The notes: a model not told the origin generated them from the letters alone. A stretch of DNA of 64,000 nt from Siphlonurus alternatus (GCA_949825025.1 CATKWE010000033.1:17596-81595); one strand, 5' to 3'. Positions 35,404-45,156 are shown, counted from the first letter of the stretch. Numbers and translations: made by a program.

Positions 35404-36780
35404 ATGATAACAATTTTAGGTATAGCCATTGTAATTTTATTTTTAGGTGCTCTTTGGTGGATGCAAAAAAAACATTTACCATTTTATGTTCGTGTATTAT
35501 CTGCTTTGGGTGCCGGTGCTCTTTTTGGCTTTGGACTAAACGCCATAGCACAAAATGGCGCTAACATCGAAGATATTAATTTATGGGTTACTGTTGTAGG
35601 AGATGGTTACGTCAACTTGCTACAGTTGCTCATTGTACCAGTTATTTTTGTTTCTATTGCCAGTGCTATTTTACGTCAACAAGCTGGCAAAAATATTGGC
35701 AAAATTACTGCACTCATTATTGCTGTGTTGCTTGGCACTAACGCCATTGCAGCTACGGTAGGCGGGCTTACTGCCAATGCTTTTCACTTGTCCTCTCAAA
35801 ATCTTTCTATTGGAGAAGATGAAAAGAGTCGCCAAGAAAAACTAGAAACCAGAGCCAAGGAAGTCGAACCTGTACAAACCACCATTACAGCCATTATACC
35901 AAGAAATGCGCTGTATGCTATGAGCGGTCAAGGCAAATCTCCTACTTTATCGGTTGCGCTGATTGCTACTTTAGTAGGTCTTGCTATAGTAGGGATACGC
36001 AAGAAAAAACAAGAAGAAGCCGAGTTGGCAGAAAAAGTAATTCTTTCTTTTCACGCTGTAGTTATGAGGGTTGTAACTATGGTTATGAGACTAACACCTT
36101 ACGGCATTTTCGCCCTTACACTAACTAGCGTTTCTGGTAGTGATAATGCAAATATTTTACGGTTAATCTTGTTTGTAATCGCCTCTTACTTGGCAATTTT
36201 TATTATGTTTGTAATTCATGGTGTATTGTTAGCATTATTTGGCTTTAGCCCACTAAAATACGTTAAAAAAGCATGGTCTGTACTGTCATTTGCATTTATT
36301 TCTCGTACCAGTGCAGGCGCTTTGCCAATGACTACCCAAACATTAAATAAAAAAATGGGCGTTGAAGAGGGCGTTTCCAACTTGGCAGCCACTTTGGGAA
36401 CTACGATTGGACAAAACGGTTGTGCGGGTATTTACCCTGCTATGCTTGTGATGATGGTTGCTCCTGTTGTTGGCAAAGAAATTACCCCAAGCTTCTTTAT
36501 TACTATGGTATTGGTAACTACTGTTACCTCTATCGGTATCGCCGGTGTAGGTGGCGGTGCAACTATTGCAGGTATTACGGTTTTATCGGCACTAGGCTTG
36601 CCCGTTGGGGTTGCTGGATTGTTGATTTCTGTAGAGCCTATGATTGACATGGCAAGGACAGCACTTAACGTTAGTGATTCCATCGTTGCAGGACTTATAA
36701 CTGGAAAAATAACAAATACCGTAGATAAAACGGTGTACAATGGAAACATTTCCGATGATGAAGTAGCAACTGCTATATAA
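35404..36780 (+). CDS. tcyP: L-cystine symporter TcyP
   Basis: 458 residues from ATG 35404 (GGAAGG upstream). Dicarboxylate/cation symporter (SDF) fold: many membrane helices, serine-rich hairpin SRTSAGALPMTTQTL, and the NGCAGIYPAM and GIAGVGGGATIAG segments. The N-terminus and LWVTVVGDGYVNLLQLLIVP match the TcyP cystine subfamily better than glutamate carriers. Preceded by the Cys-rich leader ORF. Confidence 0.9.
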   Translation: MITILGIAIVILFLGALWWMQKKHLPFYVRVLSALGAGALFGFGLNAIAQNGANIEDINLWVTVVGDGYVNLLQLLIVPVIFVSIASAILRQQAGKNIGKITALIIAVLLGTNAIAATVGGLTANAFHLSSQNLSIGEDEKSRQEKLETRAKEVEPVQTTITAIIPRNALYAMSGQGKSPTLSVALIATLVGLAIVGIRKKKQEEAELAEKVILSFHAVVMRVVTMVMRLTPYGIFALTLTSVSGSDNANILRLILFVIASYLAIFIMFVIHGVLLALFGFSPLKYVKKAWSVLSFAFISRTSAGALPMTTQTLNKKMGVEEGVSNLAATLGTTIGQNGCAGIYPAMLVMMVAPVVGKEITPSFFITMVLVTTVTSIGIAGVGGGATIAGITVLSALGLPVGVAGLLISVEPMIDMARTALNVSDSIVAGLITGKITNTVDKTVYNGNISDDEVATAI

Positions 36781-36849
36781 AATATGAAATGCTCATAAGG
36801 CGTTTAATACTAATCTTAATTAAAATCCAGGTATTAATCTTGGATTAGT

Positions 36850-36890
36850 AAAAGGCTGTCGACAACGAAACCCTGTCGACAGCCTTTTTT
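36850..36890 (+). terminator. Terminator after tcyP
   Basis: AAAAGGCTGTCGACA / TGTCGACAGCCTTTT, 15-bp stem with T run. Confidence 0.92.
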
Positions 36891-37000
36891 GTGAATAACT
36901 TTAACTAAAACTAGAGTATATCAGGATGTTCATTAAAGTCCTTGTCAAATTGAAAAGATAATTAAGTATCTATACCGCATTCGCTCCATGTCTCTAGTAG

Positions 37001-37098
37001 ATCCATTCCATGTTTTACTCGTAAATTTGGAGACGAAAATCGCAGGCATTAGTGCGTTTTCGGCGAACAAATTATATATGTAAAACGGAATTGCTATA
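37001..37098. repeat. R2 copy c
   Basis: Inverted relative to the copy at 17452: contains GCAGGCATTAGTGCGTTTTCG and ends GGAATTGCTATA. The 350-bp gap 36781-37129 holds the tcyP terminator, this repeat and nothing else I can assign. Confidence 0.7.
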
Positions 37099-37129
37099 GG
37101 GAGATTGACAAAGTTATTTACACCGTCCA

Positions 37130-37762
37130 CTAAATATTTAAAGTTCTATCACATACTGCTATAATATCACTTTTGTCATGAGAAACTAAAATACACGTCA
37201 TACGTTCTGTTTTTAAAATATTTTTAACTTCTTCTCTTAATGATGTTTTCAGTTCAGAATCTAAATTACTAAAAGGTTCGTCCATTAATAATATTTTTGG
37301 TTTTGGTGCCAGTGATCTGGCTAAAGCAACACGTTGTTGTTGGCCGCCGCTCAGTTGAAATGGGTATCTGTTTTGTAGTTCTTCCATTTTAACTAACGAC
37401 AGCATATCTTGTACTCTATCTTTTTTTTCCACTTTAGAAAGTTTATGTAATCCAAATTCAATATTTTTCTTAACGGTAAGGTGAGGGAACAGACCGTAAT
37501 CTTGAAAAACCATACCCATTTGTCGCTTTTCTGGTAGAGTAAAATTATTGTCTGAGTTTACAGTACTTTTATCAATTATAATAGTTCCTTTTTGTGTTTT
37601 TTCTAATCCAGCTATTAACCTTAACAGTGTACTTTTACCACTTCCGCTTTGTCCAATAAGCCCTACAATTTCGCCTTTATCTACACTCATATTAAAATTG
37701 TCTATAACATTTATATTTGATTCTGAATAACGAAAGCAAATATTTTCTATTAGAAGTTGCAT
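37130..37762 (-). CDS. Iron(III)-type ABC transporter ATPase, possibly 3'-truncated
   Basis: 210 residues. Walker A GQSGSGKST, Q loop FQDYGLF, signature LSGGQQQR, Walker B ILLMDEP, H loop VSHD. It resembles FbpC/PotA ATPases but stops at AVCDRTLNI just after the H loop, without the usual ending or the TOBE domain of about 130 residues. Repeat R2 lies 31 bp beyond the stop, so loss of the tail through repeat insertion is possible; short ATPases also exist naturally. Third gene of the operon. Confidence 0.82.
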   Translation of the reverse strand: MQLLIENICFRYSESNINVIDNFNMSVDKGEIVGLIGQSGSGKSTLLRLIAGLEKTQKGTIIIDKSTVNSDNNFTLPEKRQMGMVFQDYGLFPHLTVKKNIEFGLHKLSKVEKKDRVQDMLSLVKMEELQNRYPFQLSGGQQQRVALARSLAPKPKILLMDEPFSNLDSELKTSLREEVKNILKTERMTCILVSHDKSDIIAVCDRTLNI

Positions 37763-37771
37763 AATATCACC

Positions 37772-39388
37772 TTAATTTTCACTTAATTTTCTAGTTGTTA
37801 ATACAAATATACTTGCTAATAAAATTATTATAAGAGAAGGTAAAGCCGACTTTTGTAGTTGTTCATCCACCGCATACATATATGTTTTAGTAGCAAGAGT
37901 TGTAAAATTATACGGTCTTAATAATAGAGTAATCGGTAATTCTTTTACTACATCTATAAAAACTAACATTAAAGTTGATATAATAGAGTTTTTAAGCATA
38001 TAAATATCTACCTTGAAAAAAGTTTTAGTAATATTAAGCCCCAATGTTCTAGAAGCCTCTGAATATGTATTTCCTATTTTTGAAAAACCAGATTCTATAT
38101 TTTGTATTCCAACAGCTAAAAATTTAACTGTATATGCAAAAATCAACATAATAATAGATGAGCTTATTGATAACTTTGTACTAATAATATTAAGCTTATA
38201 TAAAATAGAATCACTAAAAACAAATAATGTTAGAACACCTAATGCAAGAACAGCCGAAGGTGTTGCATAACCCATACCGCATACAGTTGTTAAAATTTTC
38301 ATTTTCTTGTTTGAATACAATCTCATTGTATTACATAGAACAAGGGCTAATATAGAAACTAATATTGTTACTATTACTGACACACTTATTGAGCTAAATA
38401 GATATTTCCAAAACTCTGATGTTATAGTAACTTTATATGTTTTTATTGACCAAATTACTAGTTGCGTAACCGGTGTTATAAATGATAACACTATAATTAT
38501 ACTTATAAACATATAAGCAAGTAAAAGATGTATCCCTCTTAGCTCTATATCTGATATTACTCTTGATCTATCACTTATTTGTAATTTTTTTGTTTTACCA
38601 AAAACACGACCAGTGACTACTAAAATTGATGATAATAAGACAGCAAAGCTAGAAATTTTTATAGCTGTAACAACATCGTGCATACCAAACCAAGCTTGAA
38701 AAATGCCAGTTGCAAAAGTATGAATTCCGAAGTAGCTTGTAACACCATAATCGCTTAATACTTCCATCAAAACCAATATAACACTACCAAAAATAACTGG
38801 TAGTGAGATTGGAATAATTGTTTTAAATAAACTAGAACTCATATTTCTACCTAGTATTCTTGAAGACTCTACTATACTAGCACTTTGATTTTTTAAAAAA
38901 CTTTTTACCATAAGATAGACATATGGATATAGAGAAATAACAAATATAAATATAACTCCTTGAATTGAAATTATATCAAAATATTTAGGGTTAATATTCA
39001 AGTGTAGTATTTCTCTAAAAAACAGTTGAATACCTCCTGTATAGCTAAATAAATCACTATAAATATAAGCCATAATATATGCAGGTATTGCAATTGGTAA
39101 TATTAAAAATATTTCAAATATTTTTTTATATGGAAAACTATAATAACAAAATATAAATGCAAGTAATGTTCCAATTACACATGTTAACAATCCAGTAAAA
39201 AATAATATTGTTAACGTATTATTAATATAGTCTTTTATCCAATATGTTAAAATAGTATTCCAATTTTCATTATTCGGTAAAAACAAATTTATAGATAATA
39301 ATATAAATGGTGAAATTATAAAAATTAAACAAAGTGTACTTATAATAATCCATAAATTTATTTTTTTTACATAGCTAACTATTTCCAT
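37772..39388 (-). CDS. Iron(III)-type ABC permease (FbpB/SfuB-like)
   Basis: 538 residues with two BPD_transp_1 domains in tandem, about 12 helices; EAA loops near 180 (ESSRILGRNMSSSLFKTIIPISLP) and near 450 (EASRTLGLNITKTFFKVDIY, partial). The fused double permease is typical of Fe3+ importers. Overlaps the binding-protein gene by ten bases. Confidence 0.88.
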   Translation of the reverse strand: MEIVSYVKKINLWIIISTLCLIFIISPFILLSINLFLPNNENWNTILTYWIKDYINNTLTILFFTGLLTCVIGTLLAFIFCYYSFPYKKIFEIFLILPIAIPAYIMAYIYSDLFSYTGGIQLFFREILHLNINPKYFDIISIQGVIFIFVISLYPYVYLMVKSFLKNQSASIVESSRILGRNMSSSLFKTIIPISLPVIFGSVILVLMEVLSDYGVTSYFGIHTFATGIFQAWFGMHDVVTAIKISSFAVLLSSILVVTGRVFGKTKKLQISDRSRVISDIELRGIHLLLAYMFISIIIVLSFITPVTQLVIWSIKTYKVTITSEFWKYLFSSISVSVIVTILVSILALVLCNTMRLYSNKKMKILTTVCGMGYATPSAVLALGVLTLFVFSDSILYKLNIISTKLSISSSIIMLIFAYTVKFLAVGIQNIESGFSKIGNTYSEASRTLGLNITKTFFKVDIYMLKNSIISTLMLVFIDVVKELPITLLLRPYNFTTLATKTYMYAVDEQLQKSALPSLIIILLASIFVLTTRKLSEN

Positions 39389-40455
39389 CCTACTTTTCCC
39401 ATTAGTTCAATCGATTTTATATTGTTATCATTAAGATTTGAAAAATCTATTTCTTGCATTTTGAAATCACCCCATGATTCTAATAAAGGAGCTTTTTTAG
39501 CTTTAATATTTACTGGAAATTCAAAATTAGAATTTGAAATTTGTTCCTGTGCTTTAACACTTGTCATGTATTCCATTAACTTTATAGCATTTTCTTTATT
39601 TTTGCTATATTTAATTAATCCAATTCCACTTATATTAACATGCGTACCTGTTGTTTGTTGGTTTGGGAAAAATACACCAATTGATTCTCCTACCTTTTTT
39701 TCTTCTGGGTCACTAGAATTTAAAAGTAGTCCAATATAGTATGTATTCATAATAGCTATATCACCTACGCCAGCTACAACAGCCTTGGCTTGATCACGGT
39801 CATTGCCTTCTGGAGATCTTGCGAAATTATTAACTAACCCTGAAAGCCATTTCTCTGTAGCTTCAGCTCCATTTATTGAAATTAAAGATGCTACTAAAGA
39901 TTGATTATATAGAGATGTAGATGAACGAACTAGAATTTTAGATTTCCATTTTTCATTCGCTAAATCTTCATAAGTAGAAAGTTCATCTGGATTTACTCTT
40001 TCTTTAGAATATGCTATAACTCTTGCTCTTGTGGCTATACCAGTCCAATAGTTTTCTTTATCACGGCTATTAGTTGTTACATTTTCATTAATTATATCAG
40101 AATTAACAGGTTCTAAAATCCCTGATTTTTTTGCATTATCTAATACACCACCATCAACAGTCATAAACAAATCCGCTCCTGTACCGTCGCCTTCAGTTTT
40201 TAATCTTTCAATAAGTTCTTCAGCTTTTCCACTTACAACATTTACTTTTATTCCAGTTTCATTATAAAAATCATCAAATAATAGTGCATCAGAATCATAG
40301 TTTCTAGCTGTATATAAATTAATTATACTTTTGCTAGTATTGTTAGTATCAGCTGTTTCTTTATCCGCCGTAGTGGCATTGTCATAGGAACTACAGCCTG
40401 CTAATACAGCTACAGATAATATTGTAGAAGTTAAAATTTTAAATATTTTTTTCAT
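39379..40455 (-). CDS. Iron(III)-type ABC substrate-binding lipoprotein (FbpA-like)
   Basis: 358 residues from ATG 40455 (GGAG upstream); a longer frame runs through the operators. Lipobox LAGC near 22, then a bacterial extracellular solute-binding fold: INLYTARNYDSD, LFMTVDGG, TGIATRARVIAYSKE, IAIMNTYYIGLL. Captures ferric iron or a complex. First gene of a three-gene operon under two symmetric operators, so metal-regulated expression is likely. Confidence 0.87.
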   Translation of the reverse strand: MKKIFKILTSTILSVAVLAGCSSYDNATTADKETADTNNTSKSIINLYTARNYDSDALLFDDFYNETGIKVNVVSGKAEELIERLKTEGDGTGADLFMTVDGGVLDNAKKSGILEPVNSDIINENVTTNSRDKENYWTGIATRARVIAYSKERVNPDELSTYEDLANEKWKSKILVRSSTSLYNQSLVASLISINGAEATEKWLSGLVNNFARSPEGNDRDQAKAVVAGVGDIAIMNTYYIGLLLNSSDPEEKKVGESIGVFFPNQQTTGTHVNISGIGLIKYSKNKENAIKLMEYMTSVKAQEQISNSNFEFPVNIKAKKAPLLESWGDFKMQEIDFSNLNDNNIKSIELMGKVGWK

Positions 40456-40480
40456 ATTAAGTACTCTCCTTTGATTTTTA

Positions 40481-40545
40481 ATGTTAGCATATGGTAACAT
40501 TATTAAGATACGAAATACGTTACCATATGCTAACATATTTGTCAA
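40481..40545 (-). promoter_or_regulatory. Promoter with paired metal-regulator-like operators
   Basis: ATGTTAGCATATGGTAAC at 40481-40498 is an exact inverted copy of 40519-40536, with 20 bases between. Each half is itself nearly palindromic (GTTA...TAAC), resembling DtxR/IdeR-type sites. A -35 TTGACA (minus strand, 40545-40540) sits beside the upstream operator, which would cover the spacer and -10. Confidence 0.65.
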
Positions 40546-40625
40546 CGTAAATTTTCACAACTCAACTACCCTAAAAATTGTAACATTAATTGTCCACGTA
40601 AAATCTGATATTTAATTATTATTAT

Positions 40626-40943
40626 CTAAGTTATTTTCAAACGAGATAAAAATTTATTTGCAAAAACGCCACCTAGTATCGGTCTTGGGTAGTCGTTTAT
40701 CAAGTCTTGTAGCTTACTGAGTTCCCCTATGGGATCTCGCCCAAAATTTGTACCTTTTGGATAAAATCGACGTATTATACCGTTTGTGTTTTCGTTTGTT
40801 CCACATTTATAACTTGAGTATGGATGAGCATAGTAGGTTTTAAATCTTTTACCGCCAAATATAGATTTTTCCAGTGCTATAAAATCTATAAATTCACTTC
40901 CATTATCTGAAGTTATTGTTTTAAACATTTCTTTAAATTTGTA
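40626..40943 (-). pseudogene. IS30-family transposase, C-terminal remnant
   Basis: ITSDNGSEFIDF, YYAHPYSSYKCGTNENTNG and IIRRFYPKGTNF are standard IS30 blocks carrying the second Asp and the Glu of the DDE triad. The 5' part is missing where an IS1-type end begins. Confidence 0.85.
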
Positions 40944-41044
40944 GGTAGTGTACAAAAAATGTTGTTTAGTCTATAATAATAACAAAAACTAGAGGTGTAC
41001 TAAAATGGCAAAAATAGATGTTAAGTGTCCAAAATGCAGTAGTA
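40944..41044 (+). pseudogene. IS1-type left end and first codons of insA, cut by IS-B
   Basis: A GGTAGTGTACAAAAAA terminal repeat, then ATG at 41005 with GAGG, reading MAKIDVKCPKCSS, the opening of an InsA zinc finger. IS-B copy 2 begins at 41045. Beyond the IS-B the InsA frame does not resume. Confidence 0.65.
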
Positions 41045-41047
41045 TAG

Positions 41048-41650
41048 TTATTTAAGTTTAAAACAATAACAAATTGCATCAAACAGATTACTGAATAATT
41101 TCGAGACAGAACGTAGCTCTTTTTTAAGCCATGCCCAAAATTTTTCAATTTTATTGAGGTCTGGTGAATATGGAGGTTGGAACAGCAAAATAATATTAAA
41201 TTTCTTTGCGATTTTAATAAGTTTGTTTTTTCTGTGAATACTAGCATTGTCTATCACTGCTATATTTTCGGCAATTTCAGGACAAAAACAATTTTCAAAC
41301 CAATATTCGAAAAGGGCGCTGTCTGCAGTTCCCTTGTAAGTAAGCGGCGCAACGATTTTATCACCGCATTTTCCTGCGACAATAGAAATTCTTTCGTACT
41401 TTTTGCCTCTGATTTTGCTGTATACTTTAACTCCTTTTTTCGCTCGTACATTGGATCTATAAATATATTTGTCAATACCTGTCTCATCTGCATAAAATAC
41501 GGATTTTTCAGGATGTTTTTGTTCTAATTTTGCCAAATCTTTTTTGAAAGTTTCACGTTTTTCTTTATTTGCCTCACTATAACGAATTTGAGTTTTTTTA
41601 AAGTTATCTTCTGGTTTTCCAAGGCATAAAAAACAGCAGCTGCCGAGCAA
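41048..41650 (-). CDS. IS-B orfB, DDE catalytic part of IS630 transposase
   Basis: Same as copy 1 except Ser for Asn in SKLFSNLFDA. DDE residues intact. Confidence 0.87.
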   Translation of the reverse strand: MLGSCCFLCLGKPEDNFKKTQIRYSEANKEKRETFKKDLAKLEQKHPEKSVFYADETGIDKYIYRSNVRAKKGVKVYSKIRGKKYERISIVAGKCGDKIVAPLTYKGTADSALFEYWFENCFCPEIAENIAVIDNASIHRKNKLIKIAKKFNIILLFQPPYSPDLNKIEKFWAWLKKELRSVSKLFSNLFDAICYCFKLK

Positions 41651-41901
41651 TTGAAATGCTCCCCGATTTCTCTTAGATAGTGGTCAGGGTTTTCTATAAT
41701 ATACGTTGCTAATTCTACGGGGTCAATCTTCTTAAATGTACGGTTTAAAGGGCGTTTTTTCAAACTGCCTGTTTCTTGACTTAATTTTTCCCAATCAGAT
41801 ATTGTTGATTTGCTTATGTTAAAAGTTTTGTGAGTTTCTTCAAGAGAATGAGTTTTCCTATAATCAATTACTTTTTTTCTTAAATCTAACGAATATGCCA
41901 T
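41524..41901 (-). CDS. IS-B orfA, helix-turn-helix part of IS630 transposase
   Basis: Same protein as in IS-B copy 1, from the ATG after AAGGTG. Confidence 0.85.
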   Translation of the reverse strand: MAYSLDLRKKVIDYRKTHSLEETHKTFNISKSTISDWEKLSQETGSLKKRPLNRTFKKIDPVELATYIIENPDHYLREIGEHFNCSAAAVFYALENQKITLKKLKFVIVRQIKKNVKLSKKIWQN

Positions 41902-42008
41902 AATTATCACCTTGGCATATTATACCATATTATATTAGTGTTTTCAAATTAATTTACTATACATCTTATTTGCACATTTATATCCAAATGATCTGCGATG
42001 GTAGATGT

Positions 42009-42248
42009 TTATCTAGTCAACATGCTATTGCAATTGTTATATATTCTACGACATTTTTCTAACCAACTAAAAGTTCTCTCTGCAACCAAACGTTTAGGCA
42101 GAACTATAAACTTATGTAACTCGTTACGTTTTACAATTTCTACAGTTGCCCCCCAAATGTCATTAACATAATTAGAAAAATTTTTACCCGTGTATCCGCC
42201 GTCGCAAATTACATTGCTGTTGTAATATGAATTACATGAGGCAACCAA
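42009..42248 (-). pseudogene. IS5-family (IS427-like) transposase, C-terminal remnant
   Basis: CDGGYTGKNF, VKRNELHKFIVLPKR and VAERTFSWLEKCRR are the terminal blocks of this transposase group, with the catalytic Glu in ERTF. About 80 of some 250 residues remain and no element ends are visible. Confidence 0.82.
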
Positions 42249-42407
42249 TTCGGATAGTTTGACAAAGATTTTAGACAGGTTATAAGAAGATTTTAGACAT
42301 ATTCTAAAGTATGTGACGCTTAAAAATTTAATTTTAGTTTATTATTTTTTTCATGCGTTTGCGTGGAAGCCATTGTTTATTAACAATTAGTATTTGTCAA
42401 AAACTTA

Positions 42408-42435
42408 TTGACAAAACATATATGTCTAGTATAAT
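42408..42435 (+). promoter_or_regulatory. Sigma-A promoter of the sulfotransferase-like gene
   Basis: TTGACA at 42408-42413, 16-base spacer containing ACATATATGT, and TATAAT at 42430-42435. Confidence 0.75.
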
Positions 42436-42515
42436 ATTATTTATATATTTAACATATAAGTATAGCATGTAATTATTTAGTGTTGTTAAAATTATTAAAA
42501 AATGGAGGAATTCAC

Positions 42516-43985
42516 ATGGGACACCCTACAATTTATCCAACTGGCGCAACGCTTTATAACAAAAATAAAGCATATAGCGGCTACACTTTATTTCAAGCAA
42601 CAGGATCTGGAGCACTTCTAATTGATATGAACGGAAGAGAGGTTAGGCTTTGGCAAGGCTTACAAGGTTTCCCAAACAAAATTTCACCTGGTGGCTTTAT
42701 TTATGGAAGCAAAGGCGAACGCTCCGGTAAATATGGTATGCAAGACCAAATCGACCTTGTTCAGTTGGATTGGGACGGGAATGAAGTTTGGCGGTTTGAT
42801 AGATTTGAATTTATAGAAGACCCTGATTTTTTACCAAGATGGATGGCTAGACAACATCATGATTTTCAGCGTGAAGGAAGCCCTACTGGATACTTTGCAC
42901 CAAACCTTGAACCAAACTCTAATGGGGGTAACACATTAATATTATGCCACAAAAATGTACGAAACCCTCTCATATCGGATAAACTTTTGCTAGATGATGT
43001 TATTGTAGAAGTAGACTGGGAAGGAAATATTTTATGGCAATGGGAAGCAAATGAACATTTTGAAGAAATGGGTTTTAGTGAAGAGGCTAAAAACGTTTTA
43101 TTTAGAGATCCTAATATGCGTACAGCAGGTGGCGGAATGGGTGACTGGTTACATATTAACTCTATGTCTACAATAGGACCTAACAAGTGGTATGATGATG
43201 GCGACGAAAGATTTCACCCTGACAACATTATTTGGGACTCCAGAGAAGCCAATATCATTGCCATAACAAGCAAAGAAACTGGTGAAATTGTTTGGAAATT
43301 AGGACCTGAATATAATAACGAAGAAACAAAGCATATAGGTTTTATTATCGGTGTGCACCATGCACATATTATTCCAAAAGGCTTGCCTGGTGAAGGCAAC
43401 TTGCTATTATTTGATAATGGCGGTTGGGCTGGTTATGGCGCTCCTAACCCAAGCTCTTTGTATGGCAGTAAAAACGCTTGGCGTGATTACTCAAGAGTAT
43501 TAGAGATTAACCCAGTAACGTTAGATATAGTGTGGAAATATACTGCTGAAGAAGCGGGGTATGGTATGCCATATGATTCTAGCCGTTTCTACAGCCCTTA
43601 TGTTAGTAGTGCACAGAGACTTCCTAACGGCAACACTCTAATTGACGAAGGCTCTAATGGGAGGATTTTTGAAGTTACTAAAGATCATGAGATTGTCTGG
43701 GAATACATTTCTCCATATTTTAGCGAAAAAGGAGAAGTAAATAATATGGTTTATAGAGCGTACAGAATACCATATGAATGGATTCCACAATTAGAAAAGC
43801 CAGATGAAGTTGATATTGAACCTGTTGACATAAAAAAATTTAGAGTTCCAAATTCTGCACCGCAAGGAGCTACGTCGATAGTTGCAATCGAAGGAATAAT
43901 AGAAAACACAGATAAAGAAAAAATACTTTGTGTTGCAACAACATCAAGTAATAGGCGTAATACTAATCTCCAATATGTAGATTGA
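42516..43985 (+). CDS. Aryl-sulfate sulfotransferase family protein
   Basis: 489 residues from ATG 42516, seven bases after GGAGG. Repeated propeller-type blades such as VQLDWDGNEVWRFDR, VEVDWEGNILWQWEA, SKETGEIVWKLGP and INPVTLDIVWKY, plus WLHINSMSTIG and GVHHAHIIPKG with possible active-site His, fit the arylsulfotransferase (ASST) family. Without a signal peptide it is predicted cytoplasmic, unlike periplasmic AssT. These enzymes move sulfate from phenolic sulfate esters. The last eight residues and the stop come from repeat R3 copy b. Stands before the sulfur operon in the same direction, with a separate promoter. Confidence 0.82.
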   Translation: MGHPTIYPTGATLYNKNKAYSGYTLFQATGSGALLIDMNGREVRLWQGLQGFPNKISPGGFIYGSKGERSGKYGMQDQIDLVQLDWDGNEVWRFDRFEFIEDPDFLPRWMARQHHDFQREGSPTGYFAPNLEPNSNGGNTLILCHKNVRNPLISDKLLLDDVIVEVDWEGNILWQWEANEHFEEMGFSEEAKNVLFRDPNMRTAGGGMGDWLHINSMSTIGPNKWYDDGDERFHPDNIIWDSREANIIAITSKETGEIVWKLGPEYNNEETKHIGFIIGVHHAHIIPKGLPGEGNLLLFDNGGWAGYGAPNPSSLYGSKNAWRDYSRVLEINPVTLDIVWKYTAEEAGYGMPYDSSRFYSPYVSSAQRLPNGNTLIDEGSNGRIFEVTKDHEIVWEYISPYFSEKGEVNNMVYRAYRIPYEWIPQLEKPDEVDIEPVDIKKFRVPNSAPQGATSIVAIEGIIENTDKEKILCVATTSSNRRNTNLQYVD

Positions 43986-44096
43986 CAACGCTATACTTTG
44001 TAAACTCTTTGCTCTCTGCACACAAAGTGAGTGCGCTACGGTCGCAAAGCACAAAGTATTTACGCTTTTGTCAATCGTTTAATGATAGATTAGTAT
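43960..44096. repeat. R3 copy b
   Basis: 137-bp relative of 15865-16002, inserted at the 3' end of the sulfotransferase-like gene and supplying its stop. The rest of 43986-44346 contains an inverted pair around 44150-44258 (ACAAATTTTTCGTTT and its complement) and the hairpin at 44281. Confidence 0.75.
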
Positions 44097-44280
44097 AAGT
44101 AATGACTAATTGCTTGAAACCTATATAATATCTTAATAAAACACGCTTTTTACAAATTTTTCGTTTTACTATGCCAAAGATTCGTGGTACATAAGATAAA
44201 TGTTCGTCGTAGTAGTTTCATCGTGAAACGAAAAATTTGTTAAAAACTGCTCTAAAAATGATATATTAAACAGTAGGTCA

Positions 44281-44309
44281 CTTCTAAAAACTTTCAGTTT
44301 TTAGAAGTG
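44281..44309 (+). terminator. Hairpin in the leader of the sulfur operon
   Basis: ACTTCTAAAAACT-TTC-AGTTTTTAGAAGT, 13-bp perfect stem without a T run. May be an attenuator or a repeat; a similar sequence lies at 33270-33300. Confidence 0.4.
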
Positions 44310-44346
44310 TTCAGTAATATATGCGTAAACAAGGAGTGATTATTTT

Positions 44347-45156
44347 ATGGAAATCAGCAAATTGAATACAAATAATATAAAAATCAAACCTGTAAGAACA
44401 TCTGTTTTTAATTTTATCAATTGTTATTTACTGCTAATTATTTTAATAGTTGCCTGGTACATCACAACAACTTACGGTATTTTTCCACCCACTGTTTTAC
44501 CTAGTATACCAACTGTTTTAAAATCTCTTTATGAACAATTAGTATCGGGACAATTAATAGTTGACATCGGTGTTAGCTTGGCTAGAGTTTTAGCCGGATA
44601 TACTATTGCCGCTGTCTTGGGGATATCTCTCGGTGTCGTAATGGGAATATATTCAACGGCGAATAATTTCTTTAAGTTAGTTTTTAACACCTTGTTACAA
44701 ATACCCACGCTAGCGTTAATTCCAATGTTAATCATTTGGTTTGGAATTGGAGAAACAACAAAATTAATTATGATTTTGAAGTCGGCCTTTTTCCCAATAC
44801 TTTTTAATACTATTAGCGGAATAAGAAACACCCCTCAAAGTTATATTGAGCTAGCAAAGTTATATAAGTTAAATAAAATCCAAGTTTTTACTAAAATTTA
44901 TTTTCCGTCGGCGATGTCTTCTATTTTTGTAGGATTAAAACTTGCCCTTGGCGTATCTTGGGCAACTGTAGTTGCCGCTGAGTTAATAGCAGCAACTAGT
45001 GGTATTGGTTTTAGAATTGCAGACGCAAGAATGATGATGACTCCAGAAGTAGTAATTGTTGGAATCTTTTCAATAGGATTAGTCGGCACAGTTATGGATA
45101 TTGCGTTAAGCATACTATCTAAAAAACTAATGCCTTGGCAGTCAGGAGGAAAGTAG
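44347..45156 (+). CDS. ABC permease, nitrate/sulfonate/taurine type (SsuC/TauC-like)
   Basis: 269 residues, about six helices, BPD_transp_1 fold with an EAA-type loop (ELAKLYKLNKIQVFTKIYFPS). The N-terminal FPPTVLPSIPTVLKSLYEQL block is typical of the NitT/TauT family. First gene of a six-gene operon; its stop is immediately followed by the ATPase start. Substrate unknown; a sulfonate or other sulfur anion is inferred from the downstream reductase. Confidence 0.88.
   Translation: MEISKLNTNNIKIKPVRTSVFNFINCYLLLIILIVAWYITTTYGIFPPTVLPSIPTVLKSLYEQLVSGQLIVDIGVSLARVLAGYTIAAVLGISLGVVMGIYSTANNFFKLVFNTLLQIPTLALIPMLIIWFGIGETTKLIMILKSAFFPILFNTISGIRNTPQSYIELAKLYKLNKIQVFTKIYFPSAMSSIFVGLKLALGVSWATVVAAELIAATSGIGFRIADARMMMTPEVVIVGIFSIGLVGTVMDIALSILSKKLMPWQSGGK

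Larger units (their letters stand above)
41045..41959 (-). mobile_element. IS-B copy 2 (IS630 family, 915 bp)
   Basis: Complete copy with TA flanks at 41043-41044 and 41960-41961, nearly identical to copies 1 and 3. Confidence 0.93.

Noticed and set aside
36420..36749. Open frames on both strands overlapping tcyP
   Set aside because: Shadows of a strongly biased membrane-protein gene; no ribosome sites or motifs.
17452..37098. R2 as a MITE of IS-A
   Set aside because: Only TAGC-ATTC at the tip is shared; too little to claim a relation.
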